A stretch of DNA of 21,799 bases, from positions 1 through 21,799 of the IMG/VR virus record IMGVR_UViG_3300037070_004396. One strand, given 5' to 3'. The position numbers and the translations under genes are program-made. Numbering within the stretch: the stretch's first letter is position 1; the number at the start of each line of letters is the position of its first letter. Shown here one piece after another: positions 14,062 through 21,533 of the stretch. The notes under the pieces were generated by a model that saw only the letters and a list, made by a program, of their open reading frames with translations, was not told the DNA's origin and made no database searches. This DNA is from a virus.

Positions 14062-14478
14062 TTAGGCGATGATCCTGTGGGTGATGTCGACGGCGAGCGC
14101 CTTCGTGTCGCCGACGGTGAGCGTGTACGGCTTCCCGGCGCGGACTTGCGCCGCGCCTTTCCAAACCCCGGGGATGACCCGGGAGAGCGACGGAGCGACC
14201 AGACGCGGCGACACGACGAGATCGATCGTCCGTTGCGCCGTCTCCTCGTCGCCGAGCGACACGATCGCCGTCGCGATCTGTGTGACCTCAGCGCCGCCCG
14301 ACAGAGTCCCGTTGTAGTCGATCGACTCATGGGTGCCGATCAGGATCGCCGGAAGGTCAACGCCGGCGGTCACATAGTCCCGCACATGCCAACCCTCGTC
14401 CAACGCCTCCACGTAGACGGCGCCGAGCGTCTTGCGGATCTCGGCGAGCCACGACGTCTCCAGATCGACGAGGGTCAC
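14062..14478 (-). CDS. Tail-terminator-like protein (138 aa)
   Basis: The GTG start at 14478 overlaps the upstream stop (GTGA). It begins VTLVDLETSWLAEIRKTLGA and contains DLPAILIGTHESIDYNGTLS, TAIVSLGDEETAQRTIDLVV and KPYTLTVGDTKALAVDITHR. An N-terminal helix, a 'DLPAI..g...s.dyng' segment and a beta-sheet core fit the small alpha/beta tail terminators and minor tail proteins (gpU/Gp17-type) found between the connector and the tube gene. The position matches that role. There is no catalytic motif or export signal. Confidence 0.6.
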   Translation of the reverse strand: MTLVDLETSWLAEIRKTLGAVYVEALDEGWHVRDYVTAGVDLPAILIGTHESIDYNGTLSGGAEVTQIATAIVSLGDEETAQRTIDLVVSPRLVAPSLSRVIPGVWKGAAQVRAGKPYTLTVGDTKALAVDITHRIIA

Positions 14479-14852
14479 CAATCGATCCTCGCCGGGATAT
14501 GACCGGACCCGGACGCCGCGCAGAGCGCCTTGCGGTACCGGGAGAGCAGACCGTCGACATCCGGATCGAACCGGGACACCCGGATCACGCCGAACTCGCC
14601 GACACCGGCGACGCCTCCAGGAGAACCCGGCCGGGTCGACAGCTGAGCGGCTTGCAAGATCAGAGCGAGGTCGGCGTCCTGATCGCGCAACGGGAGCGCC
14701 GCCGTCACAAGGAGCGGATCCGCCGTCCAGTTGTACGACGCCGCGAAGCGCGCCTCCACCGCGGCGACGATCATCTCCATCGCCTCGCGCTTCGCTGAAG
14801 CCGGGTTCTCCAGCTTCATCCATGCGAAGACGTCGTCCGCGGTGATCGTCAT
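14475..14852 (-). CDS. Head-tail connector/adaptor protein (125 aa)
   Basis: ATG at 14852 overlaps the preceding stop (ATGA). It begins MTITADDVFAWMKLENPASA and continues AMEMIVAAVEARFAASYNW, then DQDADLALILQAAQLSTRPG, then EFGVIRVSRFDPDVDGLLSR. The all-helical opening with 'T.dDV..wm' and the 'A..L.L.AA.L..RPgSP.Gv.gvgefG.irVsR.DpDV..LL..Yr' ending closely resembles gp6-type adaptors that bind the portal and receive the tail. Position between capsid genes and the terminator agrees. Confidence 0.75.
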   Translation of the reverse strand: MTITADDVFAWMKLENPASAKREAMEMIVAAVEARFAASYNWTADPLLVTAALPLRDQDADLALILQAAQLSTRPGSPGGVAGVGEFGVIRVSRFDPDVDGLLSRYRKALCAASGSGHIPARIDW

Positions 14853-15127
14853 CCGTCCTCCGCGACGGCCTTCTCTGTCTCGGCGACCTCCGCCTTCATC
14901 CGCTCCAGTTCGGCGAGGAGTTCGGCCTTCCCGGCGGCGTGTCGGGCGTCGGCGTCGGCGGCGAGCCACCGGCGGCGAGACATCCCGTCGGCGAAGATCG
15001 GGCGTCCGTCGATCGGGTCCAGAAGAGCGCCGGTCCGGAGCGACCGGAGCGGCTCGAGGACCTCTCCCTCGTCGCCGTCCTCGTCGACCTGGACGTCTTC
15101 GTCTGTGGTCTTCTTCGCTCGCGCCAT
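14849..15127 (-). CDS. Small charged hypothetical protein, head-tail region (92 aa)
   Basis: The ATG at 15127 is preceded in frame by GTG at 15130, which would add one residue; both lie just after the upstream stop. The protein begins MARAKKTTDEDVQVDEDGDE, is very acidic at first, has 'RTGALLDPIDGRPIFADGMS' in the middle and ends in a Glu/Ala/Lys helix (ELLAELERMKAEVAETEKAV) likely to be a coiled coil. No family recognised. Similar acidic small proteins occur between capsid and connector genes in other phages. Confidence 0.65.
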   Translation of the reverse strand: MARAKKTTDEDVQVDEDGDEGEVLEPLRSLRTGALLDPIDGRPIFADGMSRRRWLAADADARHAAGKAELLAELERMKAEVAETEKAVAEDG

Positions 15128-15131
15128 CACA

Positions 15132-15452
15132 TCACCGCGTGTTCACTCGGGCGCACGTGACGTTCGTGACCTGTGAGAACTGGACGGTCGCGTTCCCGGT
15201 CGTGGGATCCTTGTAGCGGCGGTCGATCTTGATGAATCGCTTGACGGACGTGAGCGGTCCGATCACCTTGTCCGTGACGGCGACGCCGACCGCGTCGTTC
15301 CCCGGCCGGACGATCGTGATCGTCGTCGCGGTCACGCCGACATCGACGAACAGCCATGAGTTGTCATCGGGCGTCAAGAAAGACTCGGACGTGGTCGGCG
15401 CGGACGGGGTGATCGTCCCGTCGTAACCGGGCGTGAATGTGGGATGTGCCAT
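15132..15452 (-). CDS. Beta-rich hypothetical head protein (106 aa)
   Basis: ATG at 15452 shares one base with the preceding stop (TGATG). It begins MAHPTFTPGYDGTITPSAPT and has strong beta alternation: NSWLFVDVGVTATTITIVRP, DAVGVAVTDKVIGPLTSVKR, TGNATVQFSQVTNVTCARVN. One cysteine, no export signal. The position among capsid-adjacent genes suggests a virion protein such as a stabilisation or decoration component. I cannot place it in a named family. Confidence 0.65.
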   Translation of the reverse strand: MAHPTFTPGYDGTITPSAPTTSESFLTPDDNSWLFVDVGVTATTITIVRPGNDAVGVAVTDKVIGPLTSVKRFIKIDRRYKDPTTGNATVQFSQVTNVTCARVNTR

Positions 15453-15886
15453 CAGTCCTCCGTGTGGATGGTTCCGTCGGGTCCGATGTCGGGGACATCG
15501 GGGAGATCGTGCAAGTCGCTCGCCGACAGAGCGGAGAGCGCGTCGACCGAGTACCCCTGGCGGGTCCGGAACGCGACCCACTCGGCCTTCTTCGCGTTCT
15601 TCGGGGGACGAGGAAGGTCGGCGGCGCGCTCGGCGGCGGCGACCTCGAGGACCTCCGAAGCGGCGACGGCTCCCGCTTCGCGGGCGGCTTCGGCCGGGTC
15701 GGTGATCATCTTCGTCCCCGGACGCGAGATCCCGCCGTACGCCTTCACCCGCTCCACGTACTCCGCCGGGACCGGCTTGTTCGCCGACACGACGAGGAAC
15801 GCCGCGTTCGGGTCTCCCTCGTCGCAGATCTCGCCGGACGCCGTCCGGTAGATCCGCTCCGTCGAGATGAGATCGGACGATGCCAT
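15452..15886 (-). CDS. Hypothetical head-associated protein (144 aa)
   Basis: ATG at 15886 is two bases after the preceding stop. It begins MASSDLISTERIYRTASGEI and continues GDPNAAFLVVSANKPVPAEY. The middle is an Ala/Glu-rich helix (AEAAREAGAVAASEVLEVAA). The C-terminus, PPKNAKKAEWVAFRTRQGYS followed by VDALSALSASDLHDLPDVPD, resembles short SAP-like or scaffold-end motifs ('P.kNAs...w..fa...G.svd.l') seen at the ends of some phage head proteins. Its role between decoration-like and connector genes is probably structural. The family call is tentative. Confidence 0.6.
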   Translation of the reverse strand: MASSDLISTERIYRTASGEICDEGDPNAAFLVVSANKPVPAEYVERVKAYGGISRPGTKMITDPAEAAREAGAVAASEVLEVAAAERAADLPRPPKNAKKAEWVAFRTRQGYSVDALSALSASDLHDLPDVPDIGPDGTIHTED

Positions 15887-15888
15887 GG

Positions 15889-16098
15889 TCAGGTCTGCGC
15901 GCCGACGACGGCCCATGTCGCCGTCGTGGTCCCGTTCGTCGCGGTGCACGTGTACCGGACGCCGTTCGTGATGTTGATGTACTGCGCGCCGATCCGGACG
16001 ATGCCGGCGCCGAAGTTCGCGGCCGGTGCTCCAGCCACTTCGAACGGAACCGTCATGCCATCGGACGGCATCACCTGTCCGCCTGAGATGATCCCCAT
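15889..16098 (-). CDS. Small probable capsid decoration/head-fibre-like protein (69 aa)
   Basis: ATG at 16098 has AGAGGAG eight bases upstream, a strong ribosome site. It begins MGIISGGQVMPSDGMTVPFE and includes GAGIVRIGAQYINITNGVRY and TTATWAVVGAQT. Small beta-rich proteins of this kind, with a 'GalyintTngv.Y.....T..tWt.v' ending, are often encoded right after the major capsid gene and act as decoration or head-fibre components; this is inference from pattern and place. It is the first gene after a 96-base gap behind the capsid gene. Confidence 0.6.
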   Translation of the reverse strand: MGIISGGQVMPSDGMTVPFEVAGAPAANFGAGIVRIGAQYINITNGVRYTCTATNGTTTATWAVVGAQT

Positions 16099-16106
16099 GA
16101 GCTTGT

Positions 16107-16113
16107 CTCCTCT
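16107..16113 (-). promoter_or_regulatory. Strong ribosome binding site of the decoration-like gene
   Basis: AGAGGAG on the minus strand, eight bases before ATG 16098. It gives independent translation to a short gene that would need many copies per capsid if its decoration role is right. Confidence 0.6.
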
Positions 16114-16125
16114 ACGTGTCGTGAT

Positions 16126-16146
16126 GGTCTCGGGTGAGCCGAGACC
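16126..16146 (-). terminator. Hairpin in the gap after the capsid gene (possible attenuator)
   Basis: On the plus strand GGTCTCGG, a five-base loop GTGAG, and CCGAGACC form a perfect 8-bp stem; the same stem forms on the minus-strand transcript. It lies 49 bases beyond the capsid stop, in the largest gap near the capsid gene. There is no T run after it on the transcript, so it is not a classic intrinsic terminator. It may slow transcription, protect the capsid message or mark an RNA cut. The stem is seen directly; the role is inferred. Confidence 0.45.
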
Positions 16147-16194
16147 GGCGACGTCGGGCGCACCACACGGAGCCGACGCCGCCGGTCCGGCCGA

Positions 16195-17448
16195 TCAGAT
16201 GCCGGTGACCGAGCAGAACGCCGTCTGTCGGTACCACATCAGAGCGACGCGCATCTCGGCGCGGAGCGTCTGGAGGTTTTTCCGGAAGTCGTCGTTGACG
16301 TAGCCGACGTCAACCGTCATGCCCTTCCGGACGGCGAGCTCGGAGAAGTTCCCGAAGTCGCCGACGACGCCGGTGTTCTGCGTCATCGCCTGGACGAGAG
16401 CGACGTTCAGACCCCAAATCCGCTCCGGGCCGGCTTCGCTCGGGTTGCCCCAAATGTAGATGCCGTCGGTCGTGCGGAGGAGCCGGATGTCTTGCCAGTC
16501 CAGCGGGTTCGTGATGAACGCGTCCGGCATCGCCATGCCGGTCGTCATCACCTTGACCATCGCCTTGTACACGGCGTCCGGCGTCGGGTCCGCACCCTTC
16601 GCTTGTGTCTGAATGCCGGTCTGATCGAGGATGCCGGACAGGTTCGGCGCGGTGCCATCGCCGACCGCGATCTGAAGAGCGAGCCTCTGACGGACCATGA
16701 ACGGGAGCCTCTGGTCCAGCCACCCGCGGAGACGGGGGACGTCCTCCAGCTGCTCGTCGGTGACCGGGAGCGTGACGGCGATCTTGCGGACCGGCGACGT
16801 CTGCTCGGTGAACCCGAGAGCGGCTTCCGGCTTCGCGGCGCCTTCCGCCGTCTCCGCCGCGTTGTTCGTGAAGGTCGTCTCCTCCATGAACGTCACGGAG
16901 GCTTGCTCGGTCGTCGTGGTCGGGATGATGTCCAGGAGTTCGATCGGGCGGGTCGCCGCGTCGACGACTCGAGGACCGCGGACCACGTCGGGCGCCCAAC
17001 CGGCGGACGTCGACAGGAGGGTCTTCAACTCCATGTCTTCGAACTCCTGGACGAGACCCTTCGTCTTGTGCGCCTGAGAGCCGATGAACATCTCCGAGAA
17101 CGACTTGACGAACCGGCGACCGGCGCCGCCGGGACCCGACCCGTCGCCGGTCTCCACGAACGCTTCGGCGGCTCCGGCTTCCTCGCGGGCGGCGATCAGG
17201 TTCGCACCCTGGACGAGGAGCTTCAGGTCGTCGCGCTTCGCGCCGAGTTCGGCGATCTCGGCGTTCTTCGCCTTCACCCACGCCGCCTTCTCGGCGGTCG
17301 AATCGCACCCGGCGATCTTGACCTTCTTCAGGTCCAGTTCGCCCGACGGCGTCTTCGCGTCGTCGAAGGCTTCGGCGACCTCGCGGTTCAGGTGATCGAT
17401 CTTCCCCTGAACGTCGATCAGTTCGGGGGACTTGACGAGTGCGGTCAT
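16195..17448 (-). CDS. Major capsid protein, HK97 fold (417 aa)
   Basis: Forms the icosahedral shell. ATG at 17448 overlaps the protease stop (ATGA) and also has AGGAG ten bases upstream. Residues 1-110 are helical and charged (SPELIDVQGKIDHLNREVAE, EIAELGAKRDDLKLLVQGAN), as in the delta scaffolding domain that the protease removes. The shell part starts near residue 112 and shows HK97-family features: TTTTEQASVTFMEETTFTNN, the stretch around EQTSPVRKIAVTLPVTDEQL, 'RLRGWLDQRLPFMVRQRLAL' with 'GDGTAPNLSGIL', and the C-terminal 'QTLRAEMRVALMWYRQTAFC'. Length and the adjacent protease are typical of the family. Confidence 0.92.
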   Translation of the reverse strand: MTALVKSPELIDVQGKIDHLNREVAEAFDDAKTPSGELDLKKVKIAGCDSTAEKAAWVKAKNAEIAELGAKRDDLKLLVQGANLIAAREEAGAAEAFVETGDGSGPGGAGRRFVKSFSEMFIGSQAHKTKGLVQEFEDMELKTLLSTSAGWAPDVVRGPRVVDAATRPIELLDIIPTTTTEQASVTFMEETTFTNNAAETAEGAAKPEAALGFTEQTSPVRKIAVTLPVTDEQLEDVPRLRGWLDQRLPFMVRQRLALQIAVGDGTAPNLSGILDQTGIQTQAKGADPTPDAVYKAMVKVMTTGMAMPDAFITNPLDWQDIRLLRTTDGIYIWGNPSEAGPERIWGLNVALVQAMTQNTGVVGDFGNFSELAVRKGMTVDVGYVNDDFRKNLQTLRAEMRVALMWYRQTAFCSVTGI

Positions 17449-18458
17449 GACGTGGGTACTCCTGTCGTGGAGGCGAGGAACTGGAGATAGGCGCCAGCGA
17501 GCGCCTCCTCCTCGTCCCCGCCGGTCGGGTCGGGATCGGTCGGGTCGGGATCGGTGTCGGTCGGGTCGGACGCGAGGACCGTCTCCAACGCCTTCAGTCC
17601 TTCGACGACGAGGGACAGAGCGGCGGCGGAGTCGGCGGCGAGCGCCTTCCCCTTCATCGCACGGAGAGCCACGACCTCCGTTGCCCGATCCGTGAGCCTC
17701 CGAACGTCCGCCATGACGGTCGTCGTCTGCTCCAGGAACCGGGCGCCTGACTTCGGACTATACGCGACGACACGCGCGACATCGGTTTCATCGTCGCCGA
17801 GCGAAGCGACGTCGTCTCCGTCGGCGACCGTGTACCCGACCCGGACGAGGCGCTCGGCTTCGCCGTCGGCCGACACTTCGAAGACGGCCCACGACTCCTC
17901 CGGATCCCAATCCGCCAGCCACACGTAGGTCTCTTCGTTCCCCCATCGTTCCCGTCCAGCGTTCCGGAGGGACTCCGTCACGATCGACGCCGCCGCCTTC
18001 TCGGACTTCGTCGACACGGTCTGTGTGTCGACCCCGGCGCCCATGAGGACCGGCGACACTTCCTTCACGGCTTCGATCTTCTCGAGGAACCGGACCCGTT
18101 GACCGTCGAACTCGCCGCGGGACGACTTGACGCCGCCGACGTGGTACGACCATTCGCCGAGTTCGCCGAGTTCCTTCACGGTTTCGAACGTGTCCCGACC
18201 GTGCGCCGTCTTCATGAAGAACTGACCGACCATCACGGCGTGATCGCCGCGGTCTTCGATCACGCCCTTCCCGACCGGGAGCGCCCCGGCCCACGACCCG
18301 TGACCGTATGCGGAGATGACGACCGGAGCGCCATCGACGAACGCGCCCTTCAGGGTGACGTCGCCGTCCTTGTCGATCACGTCGTACCGGGAGAAGATCG
18401 CCTCCACTTCCCCGGTCGCCGCGTCCTTCACGACGACCCCGGACATCGACTTCCTCAT
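17445..18458 (-). CDS. Prohead protease, HK97 type (S78-like), with extra C-terminal module (337 aa)
   Basis: Cleaves the capsid scaffold domain during head maturation. ATG at 18458 overlaps the portal stop (ATGA). Residues 1-145 are the protease: GVVVKDAATGEVEAIFSRYD, His53 in AYGHGSWAGALPVGKG and Ser104 in GEWSYHVGGVKS as probable catalytic residues, then VKEVSPVLMGAGVDTQT. Residues about 172-234 form a further module (TYVWLADWDPEESWAVFEVS, then RLVRVGYTVADGD) that I have met appended to or near phage head proteins but cannot name. The rest is helical, and the end is acidic with Asp-Pro-Thr repeats (SDPTDTDPDPTDPDPTGG), as for a scaffold-like tail. Confidence 0.88.
   Translation of the reverse strand: MRKSMSGVVVKDAATGEVEAIFSRYDVIDKDGDVTLKGAFVDGAPVVISAYGHGSWAGALPVGKGVIEDRGDHAVMVGQFFMKTAHGRDTFETVKELGELGEWSYHVGGVKSSRGEFDGQRVRFLEKIEAVKEVSPVLMGAGVDTQTVSTKSEKAAASIVTESLRNAGRERWGNEETYVWLADWDPEESWAVFEVSADGEAERLVRVGYTVADGDDVASLGDDETDVARVVAYSPKSGARFLEQTTTVMADVRRLTDRATEVVALRAMKGKALAADSAAALSLVVEGLKALETVLASDPTDTDPDPTDPDPTGGDEEEALAGAYLQFLASTTGVPTS
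17524..17571 (-). repeat. Short in-frame tandem repeat in the protease gene
   Basis: Two perfect adjacent 15-base copies (17524-17538 and 17539-17553) are followed by a partial copy. They encode the Asp-Pro-Thr-rich part of the acidic tail. The unit is a multiple of three, so copy changes would lengthen or shorten the tail without breaking the frame. Confidence 0.7.
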
Positions 18459-19822
18459 GACTCTTCGCCTCCCGTCCCCGCCACCGGAGCGGGTTGCAGT
18501 TGAACACTAAGGACCCCGCGGTGCTCCAGGAGCGACCAATCGCCTCCGGCGGCGACCGCGGCGGTCGCCGACTCGGGGACGTACCCGGCGACGATGAGCG
18601 TGGCGATCGTCTGAGCCTCTTGCGCCTGAATCTCCGCCGCCGCCTTCTCGTCTGTCTGAAGGAACGCGATGTCGCGGGTGTCGACGGCGAGCCGCGAGTT
18701 CGTGCGGCGACCCGGGAACTTCTCCAGAACGCCGGCGGCGGTCCTCCAGAGCGGACGCATCGTCATGTCCGAGAACTGTCGCTTCGCGGCGTCGTAGTTC
18801 CCCGAGTTCAGCGACGACCCTTGCATCCCTTCCGAGAATCGGGCGACCAGCGCGCCGACGCCGGACGCCGCCGCGATGCGGGTCTCCCCGGCGCCTTGCG
18901 TCGCTTTGAAGTCCAGCTGTCGCATGTCGGCGCCGACCGTCGTAGCGTCGGCGCCGCCGCCGAGATGCAAGATCCGATAGGCGTTCTCCACTCCGGAGAC
19001 TTGCTCGTCGAAGAACGTCACGAACTGTTGGAACACTTCCGGCGCGATCGTGGAGTCGTACTTCACGACGAACGACGGAGTCCCGCCGTTCTCGAAGAAC
19101 TTCGTCTTGTGGCGGGTCGCGGCGAGGTCGCCGAAGATTTCGCCGATGACCGGCGTCATCCATGACATGCCGCGCCATTGCGCGGTCGGGTCCGGGATCG
19201 GCGCATAGTGCACGACCCGGTCCGGTGTCAGGAGAACCGGAGCGAGATAGGACCCGTCGGCCCGACGCGGCGAATACAAGTAGTAGAGGACCTCAGCGTC
19301 CAGGTCCCACGGCGACGCGTCCGGGTCGCCGCGGACCCCGGAGATGATCGTCACCCAATCCGGGCGCATCCGACGGATGCGCCCCTTCACGTCCGTCGCG
19401 AAGAAGTTCCCGGCGAGCGAGGCGTCTTGTTCCATCCGGACGAGAAGGTCGGCGGTCGTCGCTCCCGGCCATGGCTCCTCGAGGATCGACAGGCTCGGGT
19501 CCCGGTAGAACCGGCCCGGACGTCCGTCGTCGGCCCCGTACTCCTGATAGAGGAAGCGCGCCTCCGAGAAGAGGAGCGACCGGACGAGGACGCAAGCGAA
19601 CACCGGCCCACATCGCTTGAACAGACCATCGACATACGATTCGAATGCCGGACCGATCTCCTCGCGGTCCGCCCGGTACCGGCCGGACATCGGCGCGCCG
19701 TACCTCCAGAAGTGATCCGGATCGTTGTCCTCCGACGTGACGACGGAGCCGTCCAGAAGCGTCGTGATCGTCAACCCCTTGACCGGGTTCCGGCCGGACA
19801 GGACGGCGGCGAGCGGCTTCAT
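18455..19822 (-). CDS. Portal protein, HK97 type (455 aa)
   Basis: Forms the ring through which DNA enters the head. ATG at 19822 overlaps the upstream stop (ATGA); the in-frame sequence before it is Arg-rich shadow. It begins MKPLAAVLSGRNPVKGLTIT. Family features include FKRCGPVFACVLVRSLLFSE, DLLVRMEQDASLAGNFFATD, the ring-core region KTKFFENGGTPSFVVKYDST, then QQFVTFFDEQVSGVENAYRI, and the helical 'ETRIAAASGVGALVARFSEG' with 'NYDAAKRQFSDMTMRPLWRT'. The C-terminus is helical (DEKAAAEIQAQEAQTIATLI). Length and order (terminase, portal, protease, capsid) are standard. Confidence 0.92.
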   Translation of the reverse strand: MKPLAAVLSGRNPVKGLTITTLLDGSVVTSEDNDPDHFWRYGAPMSGRYRADREEIGPAFESYVDGLFKRCGPVFACVLVRSLLFSEARFLYQEYGADDGRPGRFYRDPSLSILEEPWPGATTADLLVRMEQDASLAGNFFATDVKGRIRRMRPDWVTIISGVRGDPDASPWDLDAEVLYYLYSPRRADGSYLAPVLLTPDRVVHYAPIPDPTAQWRGMSWMTPVIGEIFGDLAATRHKTKFFENGGTPSFVVKYDSTIAPEVFQQFVTFFDEQVSGVENAYRILHLGGGADATTVGADMRQLDFKATQGAGETRIAAASGVGALVARFSEGMQGSSLNSGNYDAAKRQFSDMTMRPLWRTAAGVLEKFPGRRTNSRLAVDTRDIAFLQTDEKAAAEIQAQEAQTIATLIVAGYVPESATAAVAAGGDWSLLEHRGVLSVQLQPAPVAGTGGEES

Positions 19823-20088
19823 GCGGCGCCGCCGTCGGCGAGGATGAGCCACGACCAGACGGCGAGAAGGATCCCGGCGACGATGAACCCGAGCGGCTCC
19901 CACGCCTGAGCGAACCCGACGGCGATGAGTGCGCCGGCTACGGCGAGCACCCCGGCGAAGACCACTTGACGCCATGGGATGACCCGGGCGGGACGGTCAT
20001 CGACCGGCTGGACGTCGGCGAGCTCGGCGACCTGGAGGTCGGCGGCGTCGATGTCGATCACGTCTGTCATCGGGTGAATGCCTCTCAT
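19819..20088 (-). CDS. Small two-helix membrane protein between terminase and portal (89 aa)
   Basis: ATG at 20088 overlaps the terminase stop (ATGA); an internal ATG at 20070 (MTDVID) would drop six residues. The first 35 residues are acidic and soluble (TDVIDIDAADLQVAELADVQ). Two hydrophobic segments follow at about 42-60 (VVFAGVLAVAGALIAVGF) and 66-83 (PLGFIVAGILLAVWSWLILA), ending in Asp-Gly-Gly. Its stop overlaps the portal start. The gene is firmly embedded in the packaging operon, where a membrane protein is unusual. Function unknown; a holin role is possible by topology but the location argues for something else. Confidence 0.75.
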   Translation of the reverse strand: MRGIHPMTDVIDIDAADLQVAELADVQPVDDRPARVIPWRQVVFAGVLAVAGALIAVGFAQAWEPLGFIVAGILLAVWSWLILADGGAA

Positions 20089-21533
20089 CGCGAGATCGCC
20101 ATGAGCGGGACGGTCTCCGTCGGACCGGCTCCGGCCACACCGGCGAAAGCCTGTGTCGCGGCGACCAGCGGACTGATGTCGACGGCGCCCGGCCGCGCCC
20201 ACGTCCACAGATCGCCGACGCCCATCGCCCGCTTCCCGGCGGCGGCGACCGACCGGTTCAGGGTCTCCTGATCGCGGTGATGGACCGTCCCGTTCTTCAC
20301 GGCGACCAGCATGGCACCACACGCCCGGGCATAGGCGCGATCGTCGACCTCGCGGACCGGGATCCGCGCCTCCTCGAGGTCCTTCAGGAAGACGGACTCC
20401 GGTCCGCCCGGGCGGACGCCGAGCGGGACCCCGTACTGATCGCGGAGCTTCCTCGCGTAGTCGACCACCCATCCGGTCCCCGCCGCCCACTTGATCGTCT
20501 CCACGTGATAGGTCCCGTCGGCGCGGCGCCCGGCGAACCCGAACGCCGACGCCAGACCATCCGGCGACACGGCGAGACCGATCTGACGGCGGTCGACGAC
20601 CCGAGACCCGGCGTCGGCGAGCGCGGACCACGTCGCATAGTCGATCACGCCCGGCTCGCCGTCCCCGCCTTCGCGGATCCCGAGAAGTTCCCGGGCGAAC
20701 TCCGCCATCCCTTCCGGCGTCGCCCGATAGGTCCGGTATTCGTTCATCATCGATTCGACCGCGACCCGGATCCCGAGCGTCGGGTTCGACCGGTACCACC
20801 CGTCCGGGTCGTCGAACCGGACATCGGCCGGGTTGCCCCACTCGGCGAGATACAACCGTGGTTCATCGACGCCGGTCTCCGCCCGCTTCAGGAGCGAGTG
20901 AAGGAACGCCGACGAGAAGTGAGGCGCCGATGACGTGTACCACACTTGTGGGTTCGGGCGGGTCCTCATCAGAGGGAGGAGCGCGCCGACCTTCGCCGCC
21001 GGAAGGTCGAACGCCTCGTCCAGGTAGACCACGTCACCGGAGAAGCCGCGGGCACCCGACCGGGTCCGCGCCTTGAACATGATCTGACACCCGTTCAGGA
21101 ATTCGATCGCCTGTCGACCCTCCCCGGTTCGGACGATCTTCACCTTCCGATCGAAGGACGGCGTCGCTTCGATCATCTCGACCAGAGCGTCCATGTGCTT
21201 CAGCGCGGTCGGCATCTCATGCGCGGTGTGCACGACCTCGCGCTCCCCGAACGCGAGAGCGCCCGCCAGTTGACGGGCACGGATGATCGCGTTCTTCCCG
21301 TTCTGACGGGTCACGATCAGAGCGGCTTCGAACGCTGCCCACTTCCCGCCGGGTCGTTCCCCCATCGCGTCATGGAGAACATCGGCTTGCCACGGATCCA
21401 AGATCAGTCCGCCTTCGGCGGCGATCTCTACGCAATCCGGACCGGCGCTACTGACGGCGCCTTCGGGTAGATGCCGGAGGGACGGCGCCCGCGATCCTTT
21501 CCGCTCGGCGTCGTCCGACTTCACTCGCGACAT
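20085..21533 (-). CDS. Large terminase subunit (482 aa)
   Basis: ATP-driven motor and nuclease that packages phage DNA through the portal. ATG at 21533 overlaps the small-terminase gene by 86 bases; GTG at 21524 is an alternative with better spacing to AGAAGG. The ATPase half has ALIVTRQNGKN (Walker A variant, about 72-81), ending in Walker B DVVYLDEAF (167-175), then the YTSSAP coupling motif (199-204). The nuclease half includes RQIGLAVSPDGLASAFGFAG (316-335), VFLKDLEEARIPVREVDD (381-398) and DISPLVAATQAF (452-463) with Asp452 a likely metal ligand. Residue 321 is Ala where relatives normally have Asp ('aLDVSPD'), so the first nuclease acidic residue looks changed. Length is typical. Confidence 0.92.
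   Translation of the reverse strand: MSRVKSDDAERKGSRAPSLRHLPEGAVSSAGPDCVEIAAEGGLILDPWQADVLHDAMGERPGGKWAAFEAALIVTRQNGKNAIIRARQLAGALAFGEREVVHTAHEMPTALKHMDALVEMIEATPSFDRKVKIVRTGEGRQAIEFLNGCQIMFKARTRSGARGFSGDVVYLDEAFDLPAAKVGALLPLMRTRPNPQVWYTSSAPHFSSAFLHSLLKRAETGVDEPRLYLAEWGNPADVRFDDPDGWYRSNPTLGIRVAVESMMNEYRTYRATPEGMAEFARELLGIREGGDGEPGVIDYATWSALADAGSRVVDRRQIGLAVSPDGLASAFGFAGRRADGTYHVETIKWAAGTGWVVDYARKLRDQYGVPLGVRPGGPESVFLKDLEEARIPVREVDDRAYARACGAMLVAVKNGTVHHRDQETLNRSVAAAGKRAMGVGDLWTWARPGAVDISPLVAATQAFAGVAGAGPTETVPLMAISR

Noticed and set aside
16492-17490. Long plus- and minus-strand alternative frames over the capsid gene
   Set aside because: Arg/Asp-rich shadows of the capsid coding frame; the HK97-fold features are all in the frame ending at 16195.
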